Positions 1 through 8,500 are shown, numbered from the stretch's first letter. The stretch: DNA of 38,551 nucleotides from Proteobacteria bacterium SG_bin6 (GCA_002083435.1 LWDJ01000009.1:1-38551), one strand, 5' to 3'. The notes: generated from the sequence alone by a model not told the origin. A program made the numbers and translations.

Positions 1-508
1 AGAGCCCGACCAGATAGATCAGCTCGTTCGCGCCGTGCTGGCCGAAGGTTGTCACCGCGAGGGCGTAGCAGGGGTCGGGCAGCACGCCGCCGTTCACCAG
101 CGCGAAGGCGACGTCATAGGCGACCGCTTCCTCGGGCGAGAGGTCGCGCGGTTTTACCCCGGCGCAGAGTTCGGACAGGCGCGCGGCGCTCATCCCCTCG
201 CGCTCGGCGACGGCGATGTGCGCGTAGAGCTCATAGGCCGCGTCGAAATGCGCGCCGGTGACCAGGATCGCGATCTGGCGCGCGGGATCGGGCAGGCTGG
301 CGCCGATCGACATCGCCTTGGTCAGCTCCCACACCGCCTTGCCGTAAACCGGCTCGTGCAGCCACGGATTCCATGGCCCGCACAGCGATCCGTTCGCGTC
401 GATCGTCTTGAAATCGTTGAAGTTGGTCGCGATGCCGGCCTTCATATCCTCATAAAGCGGCTTTTGCGCGTCGGTCAGCTCGGATGGTTTGATCAGCGGC
501 AGGCGCAT
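1..508 (-). CDS. carboxymuconolactone decarboxylase family protein, 3'-truncated by window edge
   Basis: The minus strand reads open from ATG at 508 through base 1, giving about 169 residues without a stop, so the C-terminus lies outside the window. The start is supported by a GAGGAG ribosome site about six bases upstream. The segment with RQIAILVTGAHFDAAYELYAH followed by a Cys and LSPEEAVAYDVAFAL resembles the helical AhpD/carboxymuconolactone decarboxylase fold. The classical CxxC of AhpD peroxidases is not seen in the visible part, so a peroxidase role is not supported; many family members have no known substrate. It is divergent from recF, with about 105 bases between the two starts. Family assignment is fairly sure; function is unknown. 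Confidence 0.75.
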   Translation of the reverse strand, partial: MRLPLIKPSELTDAQKPLYEDMKAGIATNFNDFKTIDANGSLCGPWNPWLHEPVYGKAVWELTKAMSIGASLPDPARQIAILVTGAHFDAAYELYAHIAVAEREGMSAARLSELCAGVKPRDLSPEEAVAYDVAFALVNGGVLPDPCYALAVTTFGQHGANELIYLVGL

Positions 509-613
509 GGCGTTCTCCTCAAGCTCCCCCCCCGCGCGGCACCCCGTACCGCCTTGTGGCGGCGAAATGCGAAAGAAGCGAGACAGGCGCCGCCGATACG
601 CTACAGCGGGGCC

Positions 614-1660
614 GTGCTGCGTCGCCTGATTTTGACCGATTTCCGCAACCATCCAGCGCTGAGCCTGGCGCCCGCGCCGGGCTTTGTCGTGCTGACGGGC
701 GAGAATGGCGACGGCAAGACCAATGTGCTGGAGGCGGTGTCGCTGCTCGCGCCCGGCCGGGGCTTGCGCGGCGTGCGGCTGGGCGAGGTCGCGCGGCAGG
801 GCGGGGCGGGGGGCTTTGGCGTCGCGGCGACCTTGGGCGACGGGGTCGAGCTGGCGACCGGCACCCAGCCGGCGGCCCCCGAGCGGCGGCTGGTGCGGAT
901 CCAGGGCGCGGCGGCGGCGGCGACCGCGCTCGCCGATTGGCTGACGGTGTTGTGGCTGACCCCGGCGATGGACCGGCTGTTCGTGGAGGCCGCGGGCGAC
1001 CGCCGCCGCTTCCTCGATCGGCTGACGCTCGCGCTGTTCCCCGCCCATGCGACGCACGCGACCCGCTACGAAGCGGCGATGCGCGCGCGCAACCGGCTGC
1101 TGGCGGATCTGGCGGCGGGCGGACGGCCCGATCCGGCATGGCTCGCCGCGCTCGAGGCGCAAATGGCCGAGCATGGCGCGGCACTCGACGCGGGACGGCG
1201 CGAGCTGGTCGCGGCGCTGTCCGAGCGGGTCGCGGCGGTGCCCGAGGGCGTCTTCGCGCGGGCCGGGATTGGCCTGGCAGGGGATGGCGCGGGCGATTTG
1301 GCGGCCCGGCTGGCGGCAGGGCGGCGGCGCGACGCGGCGGCGGGGCGCGCGCTCGATGGACCGCACCGCGCCGATCTTTCCGTCACACATCTGGGCAAAG
1401 GGCAGGCCGCGGCGCTGTGCTCCACGGGCGAGCAGAAGGCGCTGCTGCTCGGCATCGTCCTCGCCCATGCCGAACTGGTCGCCGAGCGCCGCGGGGCGCC
1501 GCCGGTGCTCCTCCTCGACGAGGTCGCCGCCCATCTCGACCCCCGCCGCCGCGCCGCGCTGTTCGAGCGGCTGGAGGGGCGCGGGCAGGTGTGGATGACC
1601 GGCACCGAACCGGCGCTGTTTCAGGACGTTAGCGGCAGTTTGCTGGCGCTTCCCCTGTAG
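614..1660 (+). CDS. recF: DNA replication and repair protein RecF
   Basis: RecF is an SMC-like ATPase that loads RecA at gapped DNA together with RecO and RecR in the cytoplasm. The 348-residue product starts VLRRLILTDFRNH, the normal RecF beginning. Walker A is GENGDGKT at residues 29-36, the ABC-type signature is STGEQKALLLG, and Walker B is VLLLDEVAAHLD near the C-terminus. The open frame runs upstream to base 35, but that part overlaps the divergent gene antisense and has no RecF similarity, so GTG at 614 is chosen; the ribosome site there is weak. Length is close to the usual 350-360 residues. It stands alone here, not in the dnaA-dnaN-recF arrangement of many bacteria. Confidence 0.95.
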   Translation: MLRRLILTDFRNHPALSLAPAPGFVVLTGENGDGKTNVLEAVSLLAPGRGLRGVRLGEVARQGGAGGFGVAATLGDGVELATGTQPAAPERRLVRIQGAAAAATALADWLTVLWLTPAMDRLFVEAAGDRRRFLDRLTLALFPAHATHATRYEAAMRARNRLLADLAAGGRPDPAWLAALEAQMAEHGAALDAGRRELVAALSERVAAVPEGVFARAGIGLAGDGAGDLAARLAAGRRRDAAAGRALDGPHRADLSVTHLGKGQAAALCSTGEQKALLLGIVLAHAELVAERRGAPPVLLLDEVAAHLDPRRRAALFERLEGRGQVWMTGTEPALFQDVSGSLLALPL

Positions 1661-1706
1661 TCGCAGATGGTTGCATCACGGAGCGCTCGATGGGTAGAAT
1701 GATACG

Positions 1707-2228
1707 ATGAATGCCGATGCCAAGCGCTCGCAGCTCCTCGATCGGCTCGCCGATCATGTCCTGGCCGAGGGGCTGGCGGGGGCGAGCCTGCGCCCGCTCG
1801 CCAAAGCAGCGGGCACCAGCGATCGGATGTTGCTCTATTATTTCGCGGATAAGGCGGCATTGATCGAGGGGGTGCTGGCGCGCATCGCCGAGCGGTTCAC
1901 GCCGATCCTCGATGGTCTCGCGCCGCCCGAGCCCCGCGCGCCCGAGGCGCTGATCGCGGTGCTGCCCGGCTTGCTCGCCGCGCCGTCGCTCCAGCCCTAC
2001 ATGGCCGTATGGCTTGAAATGGCGGCGCTCTCGGCGCGCGGCGATCAGGGCTGTCGCACCGCGGCGAGCGCGATCAGGCGCCAGTTCCTCGCCTGGATCG
2101 TGGATCGACTGGCCTTGGCGGAGCCCGAGCGCGGCACCGTCGCCGCGCGGCTGTTCCAGCAGATCGAGGGCGCGGCGGTGCTCAACGCCATCGGGCTGGA
2201 CGACGTGGTCGCCCGGGCGATGGTGTGA
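1707..2228 (+). CDS. TetR/AcrR family transcriptional regulator
   Basis: The 173-residue protein has an N-terminal TetR helix-turn-helix (about residues 8-55), with ASLRPLAKAAGTSDRMLLYYFADKAALI as the recognition region, followed by a helical ligand-binding domain. It probably represses a small set of genes and is released by a small hydrophobic ligand, as is usual in the family. It converges on the small membrane protein gene with a single base between the two stop codons, and a perfect 6-4-6 palindrome lies before that membrane gene. The membrane protein is therefore the likely target. The ligand cannot be predicted. Confidence 0.88.
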   Translation: MNADAKRSQLLDRLADHVLAEGLAGASLRPLAKAAGTSDRMLLYYFADKAALIEGVLARIAERFTPILDGLAPPEPRAPEALIAVLPGLLAAPSLQPYMAVWLEMAALSARGDQGCRTAASAIRRQFLAWIVDRLALAEPERGTVAARLFQQIEGAAVLNAIGLDDVVARAMV

Positions 2229-2229
2229 T

Positions 2230-2634
2230 TCAGGCGGCGGGGCGGCGCACGAACCCCAGTATCAGCGCGACCCCGATCGCCCAGAGCAGCGTGCCAGCGA
2301 CCGCCTTCGCATCTGCGATGTCGCTTGCGTAAATCCACGGCGCGAAGCCGATCACCAGCCCGTCGATCGTCACCGCGGTGCCGCAGACCAGCGCGGTCGC
2401 TTCCACGGTCGCGGTGCGTGGCAGCCCGGCGAGGCGGGTGATAAGCGGGATCAGCGGCCAGGTGCCGACCACGGTGAGCGCATAGAATCCCGCGAGTGAC
2501 AGGGGATTGTCCAGCCAGCCGCCGCCAACGGCCAGGCGCAGGACCAGCACGCCGAGTGCCCACAGCACTAGGCCGATGAAGATCAGGCTGGGGGTTGAGC
2601 GGGCGGGGCTGGCAGGGGCGGCAAAGCTGTTCAT
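2230..2634 (-). CDS. small four-helix membrane protein, DUF5367-like
   Basis: This 134-residue protein is almost wholly hydrophobic, with four likely membrane spans: about residues 16-36, 45-66, 78-98 and 110-130. A short charged tail (RRPAA) ends it. The pattern and length fit DUF5367-type inner-membrane proteins, but that family name is from memory of its general look and not from a search. No transport or catalytic motif is visible. The palindrome TGTAGC-GATT-GCTACA lies 18 bases before its ATG, in a position to block translation start or transcription, and the convergent TetR gene is the natural candidate to bind there. Function unknown. Confidence 0.7.
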   Translation of the reverse strand: MNSFAAPASPARSTPSLIFIGLVLWALGVLVLRLAVGGGWLDNPLSLAGFYALTVVGTWPLIPLITRLAGLPRTATVEATALVCGTAVTIDGLVIGFAPWIYASDIADAKAVAGTLLWAIGVALILGFVRRPAA

Positions 2635-2651
2635 AACGCGACTCCCGGAAG

Positions 2652-2667
2652 TGTAGCGATTGCTACA
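2652..2667. promoter_or_regulatory. candidate TetR operator palindrome
   Basis: The 16 bases TGTAGCGATTGCTACA form a perfect inverted repeat with 6-base arms and a 4-base centre. A third half-site, GCTACA, is at 2689-2694. The site sits in the 65-base gap between ppc and the small membrane protein gene, just upstream of the latter. Size and symmetry match TetR-family operators. The link to the TetR gene at 1707-2228 is inference from proximity. Confidence 0.55.
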
Positions 2668-2699
2668 TAACTGAGTTGCATGACGGGCGCTACAACAAA

Positions 2700-5357
2700 C
2701 TAGCCACTGTTGCGCAGCGCGGTCGCGATGGCGTTGATCGACAGCTGGATGCCCTCGGCGATGCGCGGATCGTCTTCGCCGCCGCGGTGGCGTTTCAGCA
2801 GCTCGATCTGGAGCAGGTTGAGCGGCTCGATATAGGGCAGGCGCAGTCGGATCGACTGGGCTAGCGCCGGGCTATGTTCGAGCAGCCCCGCCTGGCCGGT
2901 GATCCGCAACAGCGCGTCGCGCGTGCGTTGCCACTCGTCGCGAATCCGGCCGAAGATCGCCTGCGCCGCCGCCTGATCTTCGGCAAGCGCAACATAGCGC
3001 GCGGCGATCGCCATGTCCGACTTGGCCAGCACCATTTCCAGATTGCCGAGCGTCGCGCGGAGGAACGGCCAAGCCCGCGCCATTTCGGCGAGCTGCCCGT
3101 GGTCGCTCTCGGCAAGCGCGGTGCCGACGCCGTACCAGCCGGGTAGCATCACCCGCGCCTGCGCCCAGCTGAACACCCAGGGGATGGCGCGCAAATCCTC
3201 GATCGCGTCGGATTTGGTCCGGCTCGCCGGGCGCGAACCGATCTTCAAGGTCGCGATCTCAGCGATCGGCGTTACCTGGCGGAAGAAGGCACGGAAGCCG
3301 GGGTCCGCATAAACCAGCGTGCGATAAGCATCGAACGCGCGCGCTGAAAGCGCATCCATCGCCGCTCCGAAACGCGCCGCCTCCGCCGGCGCGGGCGCGG
3401 CGGGGTCGAGCGAGGCGAGCAGGGTAGCGGCGGCGATCGCCTCCAAATTGGTCGCCGCGCTTTCGCGGGTGCCATATTTCCCGGCGATCACCTCGCCCTG
3501 TTCGGTGATGCGGATGCGCCCCTGCACCGTGCCCGGCGGCTGGCCGAGGACCGCCGCGAACGATGATCCGCCGCCGCGCCCCACGGCGCCGCCGCGGCCA
3601 TGGAACAGCTGCATCGGCACGCTGGCCGCCGCGAACACGTCGCGCAGCGCCTCGCTGGCGCGGTGCAGCGACCAGACCGAGGTCAGATAACCGCCATCCT
3701 TGTTCGAATCCGAATAGCCGAGCATCACCTCCTGACGACCGCGCGCCTGTGCCCACTCGGCGGTCTCGCCCAGCGCGAGCCAGTCGCGCATGATTGCGGG
3801 CGCGGCGGTGAGGTCGTCGATCGTCTCGAATAGCGGCACCGCCATGATCGCGGGCGGCTCGCCCGGGCGATAGAGCCCCGCTTCTTTGAGCAGCAGCTGC
3901 ACCTCAAGCAGATCCGACACCGATTTCGCCATCGAGACGATGTAGCTGGTGATCGCCCGCCGGCCGTAGCGGGCATGGGCGGCGGCGGCGGCCCGAAGGA
4001 TTGCGAGCTCGCTCTCGGTTTCCGCGGAATAGGCGGCTAGCGGGGTCGCGAGCAGGCGCGGGCTCGCCAGTTCGCGGCGAAGCAGCGCGACCCGCGCGGC
4101 CTCGTCAAGCGCCCCGTAATCGGCCTTGATCCCGGCTGCGCGGAGCAATTCGCCAACGACGCGCTCATGCACCGCGCTGTTTTGGCGCAGATCGAGCGTC
4201 GCGCCGTGGAAGCCGAACAGTTCGACCGCGCGGATTAGTCGCCCCAGCGCGCCGCCCCCGGCAAGAACCCCGCCGTCTGCCCCCAGCGACTTGGCGAGCG
4301 CTTTCAGATCCGCGCGCAATGCGTCGCAATCGGGGTAGCGGACGGCGGCGATGAGCGATGGGCGCGGCGGCGCGCGGCCGACCAGCTCGGCATAGGTCGC
4401 GGCCAACCGTGCATAGATGCCCGAAAGCGCGCGGCGATAGGGCTCGTCCGCCCGCGCCGCCGCATCGTCGCCGCTTGCCCCGGCGAGCGCCGCGAGTTCA
4501 GGCGTGACTGGGGCGAGCTCGGTCGAGACCGACAGCTCGGCACCCAGCGCGTGAACGCCTTCCAGATAATGGCCAAGCACCGTCTCCGCCCCGCGCGCGA
4601 GCGCCATGTGCAACGTCTCGGCGGTGACATAGGGGTTGCCGTCGCGGTCGCCTCCCACCCAGCTGCCGAGCTTCAGGAACGCGGGCGGCCGCTTGCCCAG
4701 CGCGCGCTCCCAGCGGGCATAGAGCGCGGGCAACGTGGGCAGGAACACGTCGGCGACATAGGCGCGCACCGTATCCACCTCATCCGCCACGAACAGTCGC
4801 TCGCGCCGCAGCGGGCGGGTTTGCCAGAGCAGCGCGATCTGGCGCGCGATTGCCGCCTCGATCGGATCGCCCTCCGGCGTTTCGGCAAGGCCCCGGTCGC
4901 GCAACTGCATCAGTTCGGAAATGCGGTTGCGGTGATCGATCATGCTTTTGCGCCGCACCTCGGTCGGGTGCGCGGTGAGCACCGGGGCGATCAGGGCGCC
5001 ATCGAGCAATTGCGTGATCGCGGTATCGTCCACGCCGGCAGCGTGCAGCCGGGCGAGTGCCTGGGGCACGTCCGCGCCGGGCTCGGCGGCGACGCCCTGG
5101 CGATCCTCGGCCAGATTGGCGAGCATCGAGAACAGCATGAAGCCGCGCACGAAGGCGAGCGTTTCATCAAGGCTGAGCGCTTCGAGCCCCGCGCCCAGCG
5201 GTCGGTCACTGCCGCGATGCCGCTCGACCGAGGCGCTACGGATCGCCTCGGTGCGCGCGTAGAGCGCGTCGCCGCCATAATGGCGGATCACGTCGCCCAG
5301 CAACCTCCCCAGGAAGCGGATATCGGGGTTCTGCGCGATGGGGGCGGAGTCGTTCAC
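2700..5357 (-). CDS. ppc: phosphoenolpyruvate carboxylase
   Basis: This enzyme carboxylates phosphoenolpyruvate with bicarbonate to give oxaloacetate, refilling the TCA cycle in the cytoplasm. The first signature, LTAHPTEVRRKS with its catalytic His, is near residue 130. The second, LGYSDSNKDGG, is near 546-556, followed by the GRGGAVGRGGG loop at about 587-597. The protein ends RNSG, the conserved C-terminal type. GTG at 5357 gives 885 residues, beginning just before the conserved NPDIRFLGRLLGDVIRHYGG. An earlier in-frame GTG at 5414 would add 19 unconserved residues and overlap the upstream gene by 25 bases. It follows the PQQ dehydrogenase gene at 32 bases and may be read through from it. 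Confidence 0.96.
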   Translation of the reverse strand: MNDSAPIAQNPDIRFLGRLLGDVIRHYGGDALYARTEAIRSASVERHRGSDRPLGAGLEALSLDETLAFVRGFMLFSMLANLAEDRQGVAAEPGADVPQALARLHAAGVDDTAITQLLDGALIAPVLTAHPTEVRRKSMIDHRNRISELMQLRDRGLAETPEGDPIEAAIARQIALLWQTRPLRRERLFVADEVDTVRAYVADVFLPTLPALYARWERALGKRPPAFLKLGSWVGGDRDGNPYVTAETLHMALARGAETVLGHYLEGVHALGAELSVSTELAPVTPELAALAGASGDDAAARADEPYRRALSGIYARLAATYAELVGRAPPRPSLIAAVRYPDCDALRADLKALAKSLGADGGVLAGGGALGRLIRAVELFGFHGATLDLRQNSAVHERVVGELLRAAGIKADYGALDEAARVALLRRELASPRLLATPLAAYSAETESELAILRAAAAAHARYGRRAITSYIVSMAKSVSDLLEVQLLLKEAGLYRPGEPPAIMAVPLFETIDDLTAAPAIMRDWLALGETAEWAQARGRQEVMLGYSDSNKDGGYLTSVWSLHRASEALRDVFAAASVPMQLFHGRGGAVGRGGGSSFAAVLGQPPGTVQGRIRITEQGEVIAGKYGTRESAATNLEAIAAATLLASLDPAAPAPAEAARFGAAMDALSARAFDAYRTLVYADPGFRAFFRQVTPIAEIATLKIGSRPASRTKSDAIEDLRAIPWVFSWAQARVMLPGWYGVGTALAESDHGQLAEMARAWPFLRATLGNLEMVLAKSDMAIAARYVALAEDQAAAQAIFGRIRDEWQRTRDALLRITGQAGLLEHSPALAQSIRLRLPYIEPLNLLQIELLKRHRGGEDDPRIAEGIQLSINAIATALRNSG

Positions 5358-5389
5358 GCCCGCTATGCTGCGCTGCGGCAAGAGCCGGG

Positions 5390-6694
5390 TCAACCGCCCC
5401 AGCTCACCCGCCACACCGTATTGCCGACATCGTCCGCGACGAGCAGCGCGCCGCCGCGATCGACCGCAACCCCCACCGGCCGGCCATGCGCCTGGCCGCC
5501 GTCGATGAAGCCGGTCAGGAAATCCTGCGCCTTGCCGCTTGGCCGGCCATTGGCGAAGGGGACGAACACGACCTTGTACCCGCTCGGCCGGCTGCGGTTC
5601 CAGCTGCCATGCTCGCCAATGAACGCACCGCCGCGATAGGGCGGGGGGAAGGCGCCGGCGGTATAGAAATCAAGGCCGAGCGCCGCGACATGGCTGCCAA
5701 GCGCGTAATCGGGCGCGATCGCGCTCTTCACCAGATCGGGCCGCTGCGGCTGCACCCGCACGTCCACATGCCGGCCCCAATAGCTATAGGGCCAGCCGTA
5801 AAAGCCACCGGGGCGAATGCTGGTGAGGTAATCGGGCGAGGCATCGGGGCCGATTTCATCGCGCTCGTTGGCGACCACCCACAAAGTGTTGCTCCCCGGG
5901 TAGAAACGCGGCGAATTAGGGTTGCGCAGGCCGCCCGCGAAGACTCGCGCGGCGCCGGTCGCGCGGTCGATTTCCCACACCGCGGCGCGACCATGTTCTG
6001 CCTCGATACCGTTCTCGCCGACATTGCTGTTCGAGCCGACCGTCGCATAGAGCTTCGCGCCATCAGGGCTGGCGGTGAGGCTCTTGGTCCAATGGTGGTT
6101 GTAGGGACCGCCAGGCAGCGGCGCGACCGGGGTGCCAGGCGCGGTGATCCGGGTTTCCCCGGTCACATAGGGGTAACGGACGACGCCATCGGTGTTGGCG
6201 ACGTATAAATCGCCTTCCACCAGCACCACACCGAACGGCGAGTTGAGATGGTCGAGGAATACCGTGCGCCCTTCCGCTACGCCATCGCCATTCGCGTCGC
6301 GGATCAGGGTGATGCGGTTGCTCGGCTCGGCGCCAGGCGAGGGATCGGCGCCGGAGGCAAGTCCTTCAAGCCAGCCGCGGATCGGTTCCTTGGGCCGGTC
6401 GACCGGCTCGCCGGGCTCGGGCGCCCGCGATTCCACGGCGAGGACATCGCCATTGGGCAGCACATAGACGAAGCGCGGGTGCGACAGCCCGCGTGCCAGC
6501 GCCTGCACGCGGAAGCCCGCTGGCGCCTTGGGCGTTTCGCCCTCGCGCCAGCCGACGATCCTGGCGATGTTGATCGAGGCGAGCAGCGGCTGGCGCGGCG
6601 CGGGGATGGTGGGGTTGGGGCCGATCTGGTCGGCTCGATCGCCCTCGCCACAGCCGGCGAGCAGCAGCGACAGCAGAAGCGCGCGCTGCTTCAC
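5390..6694 (-). CDS. PQQ-dependent sugar dehydrogenase-type beta-propeller lipoprotein (sorbosone dehydrogenase family)
   Basis: The 434-residue product begins VKQRALLLSLLLAGC, a lipoprotein signal with lipobox LAGC and acylated Cys15, so it should be anchored on the periplasmic side of a membrane. The body reads as a soluble-glucose-dehydrogenase/sorbosone-dehydrogenase propeller: GFRVQALARGLSHPRFVYVLPNGDVLAVES, HHWTKSLTASPDGAKLYATVGSNSNVGENG, GGLRNPNSPRFYPGSNTLWVVANERDE and FIGEHGSWNRSRPSGYKVVF. Such enzymes oxidise aldoses or sorbosone with PQQ, but the substrate here is unknown and no PQQ synthesis genes are nearby. GTG at 6694 overlaps the upstream stop as GTGA, indicating translational coupling; the reading frame extends further upstream but only antisense-like sequence is there. 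Confidence 0.88.
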   Translation of the reverse strand: MKQRALLLSLLLAGCGEGDRADQIGPNPTIPAPRQPLLASINIARIVGWREGETPKAPAGFRVQALARGLSHPRFVYVLPNGDVLAVESRAPEPGEPVDRPKEPIRGWLEGLASGADPSPGAEPSNRITLIRDANGDGVAEGRTVFLDHLNSPFGVVLVEGDLYVANTDGVVRYPYVTGETRITAPGTPVAPLPGGPYNHHWTKSLTASPDGAKLYATVGSNSNVGENGIEAEHGRAAVWEIDRATGAARVFAGGLRNPNSPRFYPGSNTLWVVANERDEIGPDASPDYLTSIRPGGFYGWPYSYWGRHVDVRVQPQRPDLVKSAIAPDYALGSHVAALGLDFYTAGAFPPPYRGGAFIGEHGSWNRSRPSGYKVVFVPFANGRPSGKAQDFLTGFIDGGQAHGRPVGVAVDRGGALLVADDVGNTVWRVSWGG

Positions 6695-7143
6695 CGTGCC
6701 ACGCCCACGCCGTGGCGATAGACGAGATGCTGGCCGAGCCACCCGCTCACCAGCAGCAGCGCGACCGAGATCGCCGACAGCGCCAACCCCTCGGGCACCA
6801 CCGAGGTCCAACCGTCGCGGCTATGAACCAAAATGTTTATCAGCTCGAGCAGCATCACGACGATATTGATGCCCATATGCCAAGGCGCGGCCCGCCGACG
6901 ACGCACCGACCGGCTGCCGACATAGTCGGCAAGCCCCAGCAGGCCAGCAAGCGCGCCGGTGGCGAGCCCCGCCGTGATCAGCCAGGCGGAGAAGTTCGAC
7001 CACATGATGAAGGTGGTCTGCGCATAGGCGATGTCGGTCAGCAGCGCGCCGACGAAGCAGACGATGGGGAAGGGGACCAGCATCGGATGCAGTGGATGGC
7101 CGAACAACGCGGCGGTCGAACGCGGGTGATCGGGAGCCTGCAT
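6691..7143 (-). CDS. DUF2231 domain membrane protein
   Basis: The 150-residue protein carries the DUF2231 hallmark near its start, LFGHPLHPMLVPFPIVCFVGALLTDIAY, followed by three more predicted spans (about residues 50-72, 89-107 and 119-139). It is an inner-membrane protein of unknown biochemical role. DUF2231 proteins often sit beside periplasmic redox enzymes, and here the stop codon is interlocked (GTGA) with the start of the PQQ-type dehydrogenase lipoprotein. A role in anchoring or electron transfer for that enzyme is a possibility only; no heme-binding CxxCH is seen. Its ATG has a weak ribosome site. Confidence 0.85.
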   Translation of the reverse strand: MQAPDHPRSTAALFGHPLHPMLVPFPIVCFVGALLTDIAYAQTTFIMWSNFSAWLITAGLATGALAGLLGLADYVGSRSVRRRRAAPWHMGINIVVMLLELINILVHSRDGWTSVVPEGLALSAISVALLLVSGWLGQHLVYRHGVGVAR

Positions 7144-7203
7144 GGCCTAAGGACGAACGGCACGGCGGGCGGTTCCGGCGATTTGTTCGCCGAGGAGGGG
7201 TGA

Positions 7204-7221
7204 CAGGCCAATTACGGCCTG
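7204..7221. other. short hairpin after the FNR gene
   Basis: CAGGCC and GGCCTG flank the loop AATTAC. It lies between the stop of the FNR-type gene and the DUF2231 start and may help end the FNR transcript. There is no T-run, so a rho-independent terminator is not supported. Confidence 0.3.
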
Positions 7222-7239
7222 GCGTGTATGGCGAGCAGC

Positions 7240-7947
7240 CTAATCGACCGGTTCCCCCGCGAGCGCGGCGAGCGCCATGCGGTGGTGCAGCACGAAATGG
7301 CGTAGGTCGGGGAGTGCGATCACGCCGTCATCGGCGAAGCGATGGAGGCGGCGGCTCACCGTTTCGATGGTCAGCCCCAGCAGTCCCGCCATTTGCTGGC
7401 GCGAAAGCGGCAGGGCGATCGCCGTGCCCTCGGCTACGCCCGCGCGGTCGGCCAGGTCGAGCAACAGGCTCGCGACCCGTTCGGCGGCATTCTTGCGGCC
7501 GATTAGCAGCAGCCAGCGCCGGGCATTGTCTAGCTCGCCGAACAGCCGTTCGAGCAGCGCCTGCGCCGCTTTGCCCTCGCGTGCCATGAAGGCGGTGAAC
7601 GCGTCGCGCGGCACCAGGCACAGGCTTGCCTCGCCGAGCGCGGTGACGCTGTGGGTCGCCGGCGCACCGAGCGGATTCCCGACGATGTCCCCCGGGCCGG
7701 CGACGCCCAGGATCAGCTCGCGGCCATCGGCGAGCGACGCGCTGAGCTTGAGTAGCCCTGTCCGCACCGTACCGACCGAGGTGACGCGCTCTCCCTCCCA
7801 GCTCAGGGTCGCGCCCGGCTGCAATTGGCGTACCCGACCGAGCCCCGCGAAATCATTCAGAGCATCGGGATGGAGCTGCGCGCAGATCGCGCTTGCCCGC
7901 CCCGAACAGTCGGTGCAGCGCGATGGCAGCGTGGCGGTACCGGGCAT
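7240..7947 (-). CDS. fnr: FNR-type oxygen-responsive Crp/Fnr regulator
   Basis: The 235-residue protein has a cyclic-nucleotide-binding-like domain (about 25-140) and a Crp-type winged helix (about 165-225). Four cysteines stand where FNR ligates a [4Fe-4S] cluster: C11, C14 and C22 in CTDCSGRASAIC, and C110 in SLCLVPRDAF, which aligns with the internal FNR cysteine. The recognition helix reads TIETVSRRL, the E..SR pattern that reads TTGAT-N4-ATCAA boxes. It should therefore be active without oxygen. It follows the receiver gene by 10 bases with a strong AGGAGG site, and belongs with fixLJ upstream. A box of the right type is at 11626-11639. Confidence 0.9.
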   Translation of the reverse strand: MPGTATLPSRCTDCSGRASAICAQLHPDALNDFAGLGRVRQLQPGATLSWEGERVTSVGTVRTGLLKLSASLADGRELILGVAGPGDIVGNPLGAPATHSVTALGEASLCLVPRDAFTAFMAREGKAAQALLERLFGELDNARRWLLLIGRKNAAERVASLLLDLADRAGVAEGTAIALPLSRQQMAGLLGLTIETVSRRLHRFADDGVIALPDLRHFVLHHRMALAALAGEPVD

Positions 7948-7957
7948 GCTCTCCCTC

Positions 7958-8329
7958 CTATCCCAGCGCGGAGACCAGGTCGCGCGCGCGCAGTGGTTTT
8001 TCCAGCACCGCCTCGAACCCGCAGGCGCGCGCCTCGTCGCGCAACCGCGCGTCGGGGAAACCCGTCATCGGGATCGCGCGCCCCTGCCAGCCGCCCTCGC
8101 GCATCGCCCGCAGCACCGACAGGCCATCGCCATCGGGCAAGCGATAGTCGCAGATCATGACGTCGAACGGGCTGTGGTCTCCGGCCATCGCGGATCGCGC
8201 GCCGGCGAATGCACGGACCTCATAGCCATGGCCCTGCAACAAAAGCTGGAACGAGCGGCGAACCTCCTCGTCGTCCTCGATCAGCATCAACTGCAACGCG
8301 GCGCCATCGGAACCCAAAGCTTGTCCCAT
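7958..8329 (-). CDS. single-domain response regulator (receiver only)
   Basis: The 123-residue protein is a stand-alone CheY-like receiver. The acidic pocket is E18-D19-D20, the phosphoacceptor is D61 in CDYRLPDGDG, the switch Thr is T89 and the conserved Lys is K111. There is no output domain. The ATG has an AAGGTGG ribosome site. It lies between fixJ and the FNR gene and probably shares a transcript with the latter (10-base gap). It may act as a phosphate sink or competitor for the FixL-type kinase, or as a FixT-like damper, though it has no sequence likeness to FixT that I can see. That role is inference. Confidence 0.85.
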   Translation of the reverse strand: MGQALGSDGAALQLMLIEDDEEVRRSFQLLLQGHGYEVRAFAGARSAMAGDHSPFDVMICDYRLPDGDGLSVLRAMREGGWQGRAIPMTGFPDARLRDEARACGFEAVLEKPLRARDLVSALG

Positions 8330-8468
8330 CCACCTTGCCTCGCCTCAGCCGTGCATGAAAATGACAGAGGCGGCGGCCATCGTCGCTACGTAGTCTTCCG
8401 CAGCCCGCCGGATGTCGGCAAGAAAACCGGCAGGGTGATGATTGCATCAAGGCGACGTGAATAAAAAA

Positions 8469-8498
8469 TCAAGTCAAGTCAAAGGCTAGCTCAAGTCA
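8469..8498. repeat. three TCAAGTCA repeats in the fixJ-receiver gap
   Basis: TCAAGTCA occurs at 8469-8476, 8474-8481 and 8491-8498, the first and last 22 bases apart, about two helical turns. They lie immediately after fixJ and upstream of the receiver gene on the minus strand, where they read TTGACTTGA. They could be an activator site or simply overlapping -35-like elements for the receiver-fnr transcript. Confidence 0.4.
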
Positions 8499-8500
8499 CC

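Noticed and set aside
35..613. Upstream extension of the recF frame (193 extra codons)
   Set aside because: It is antisense to the carboxymuconolactone decarboxylase-like gene, has no RecF likeness, and RecF normally begins at the residues encoded from 614.
3259..5639. Long frames antisense to ppc
   Set aside because: They are high-GC shadow frames; ppc itself carries all the conserved catalytic motifs.
8436..8453. Possible FNR box TTGAT-GCA-ATCAT (minus strand) before the receiver gene
   Set aside because: The spacer is three bases, not four, and the right half-site is incomplete.
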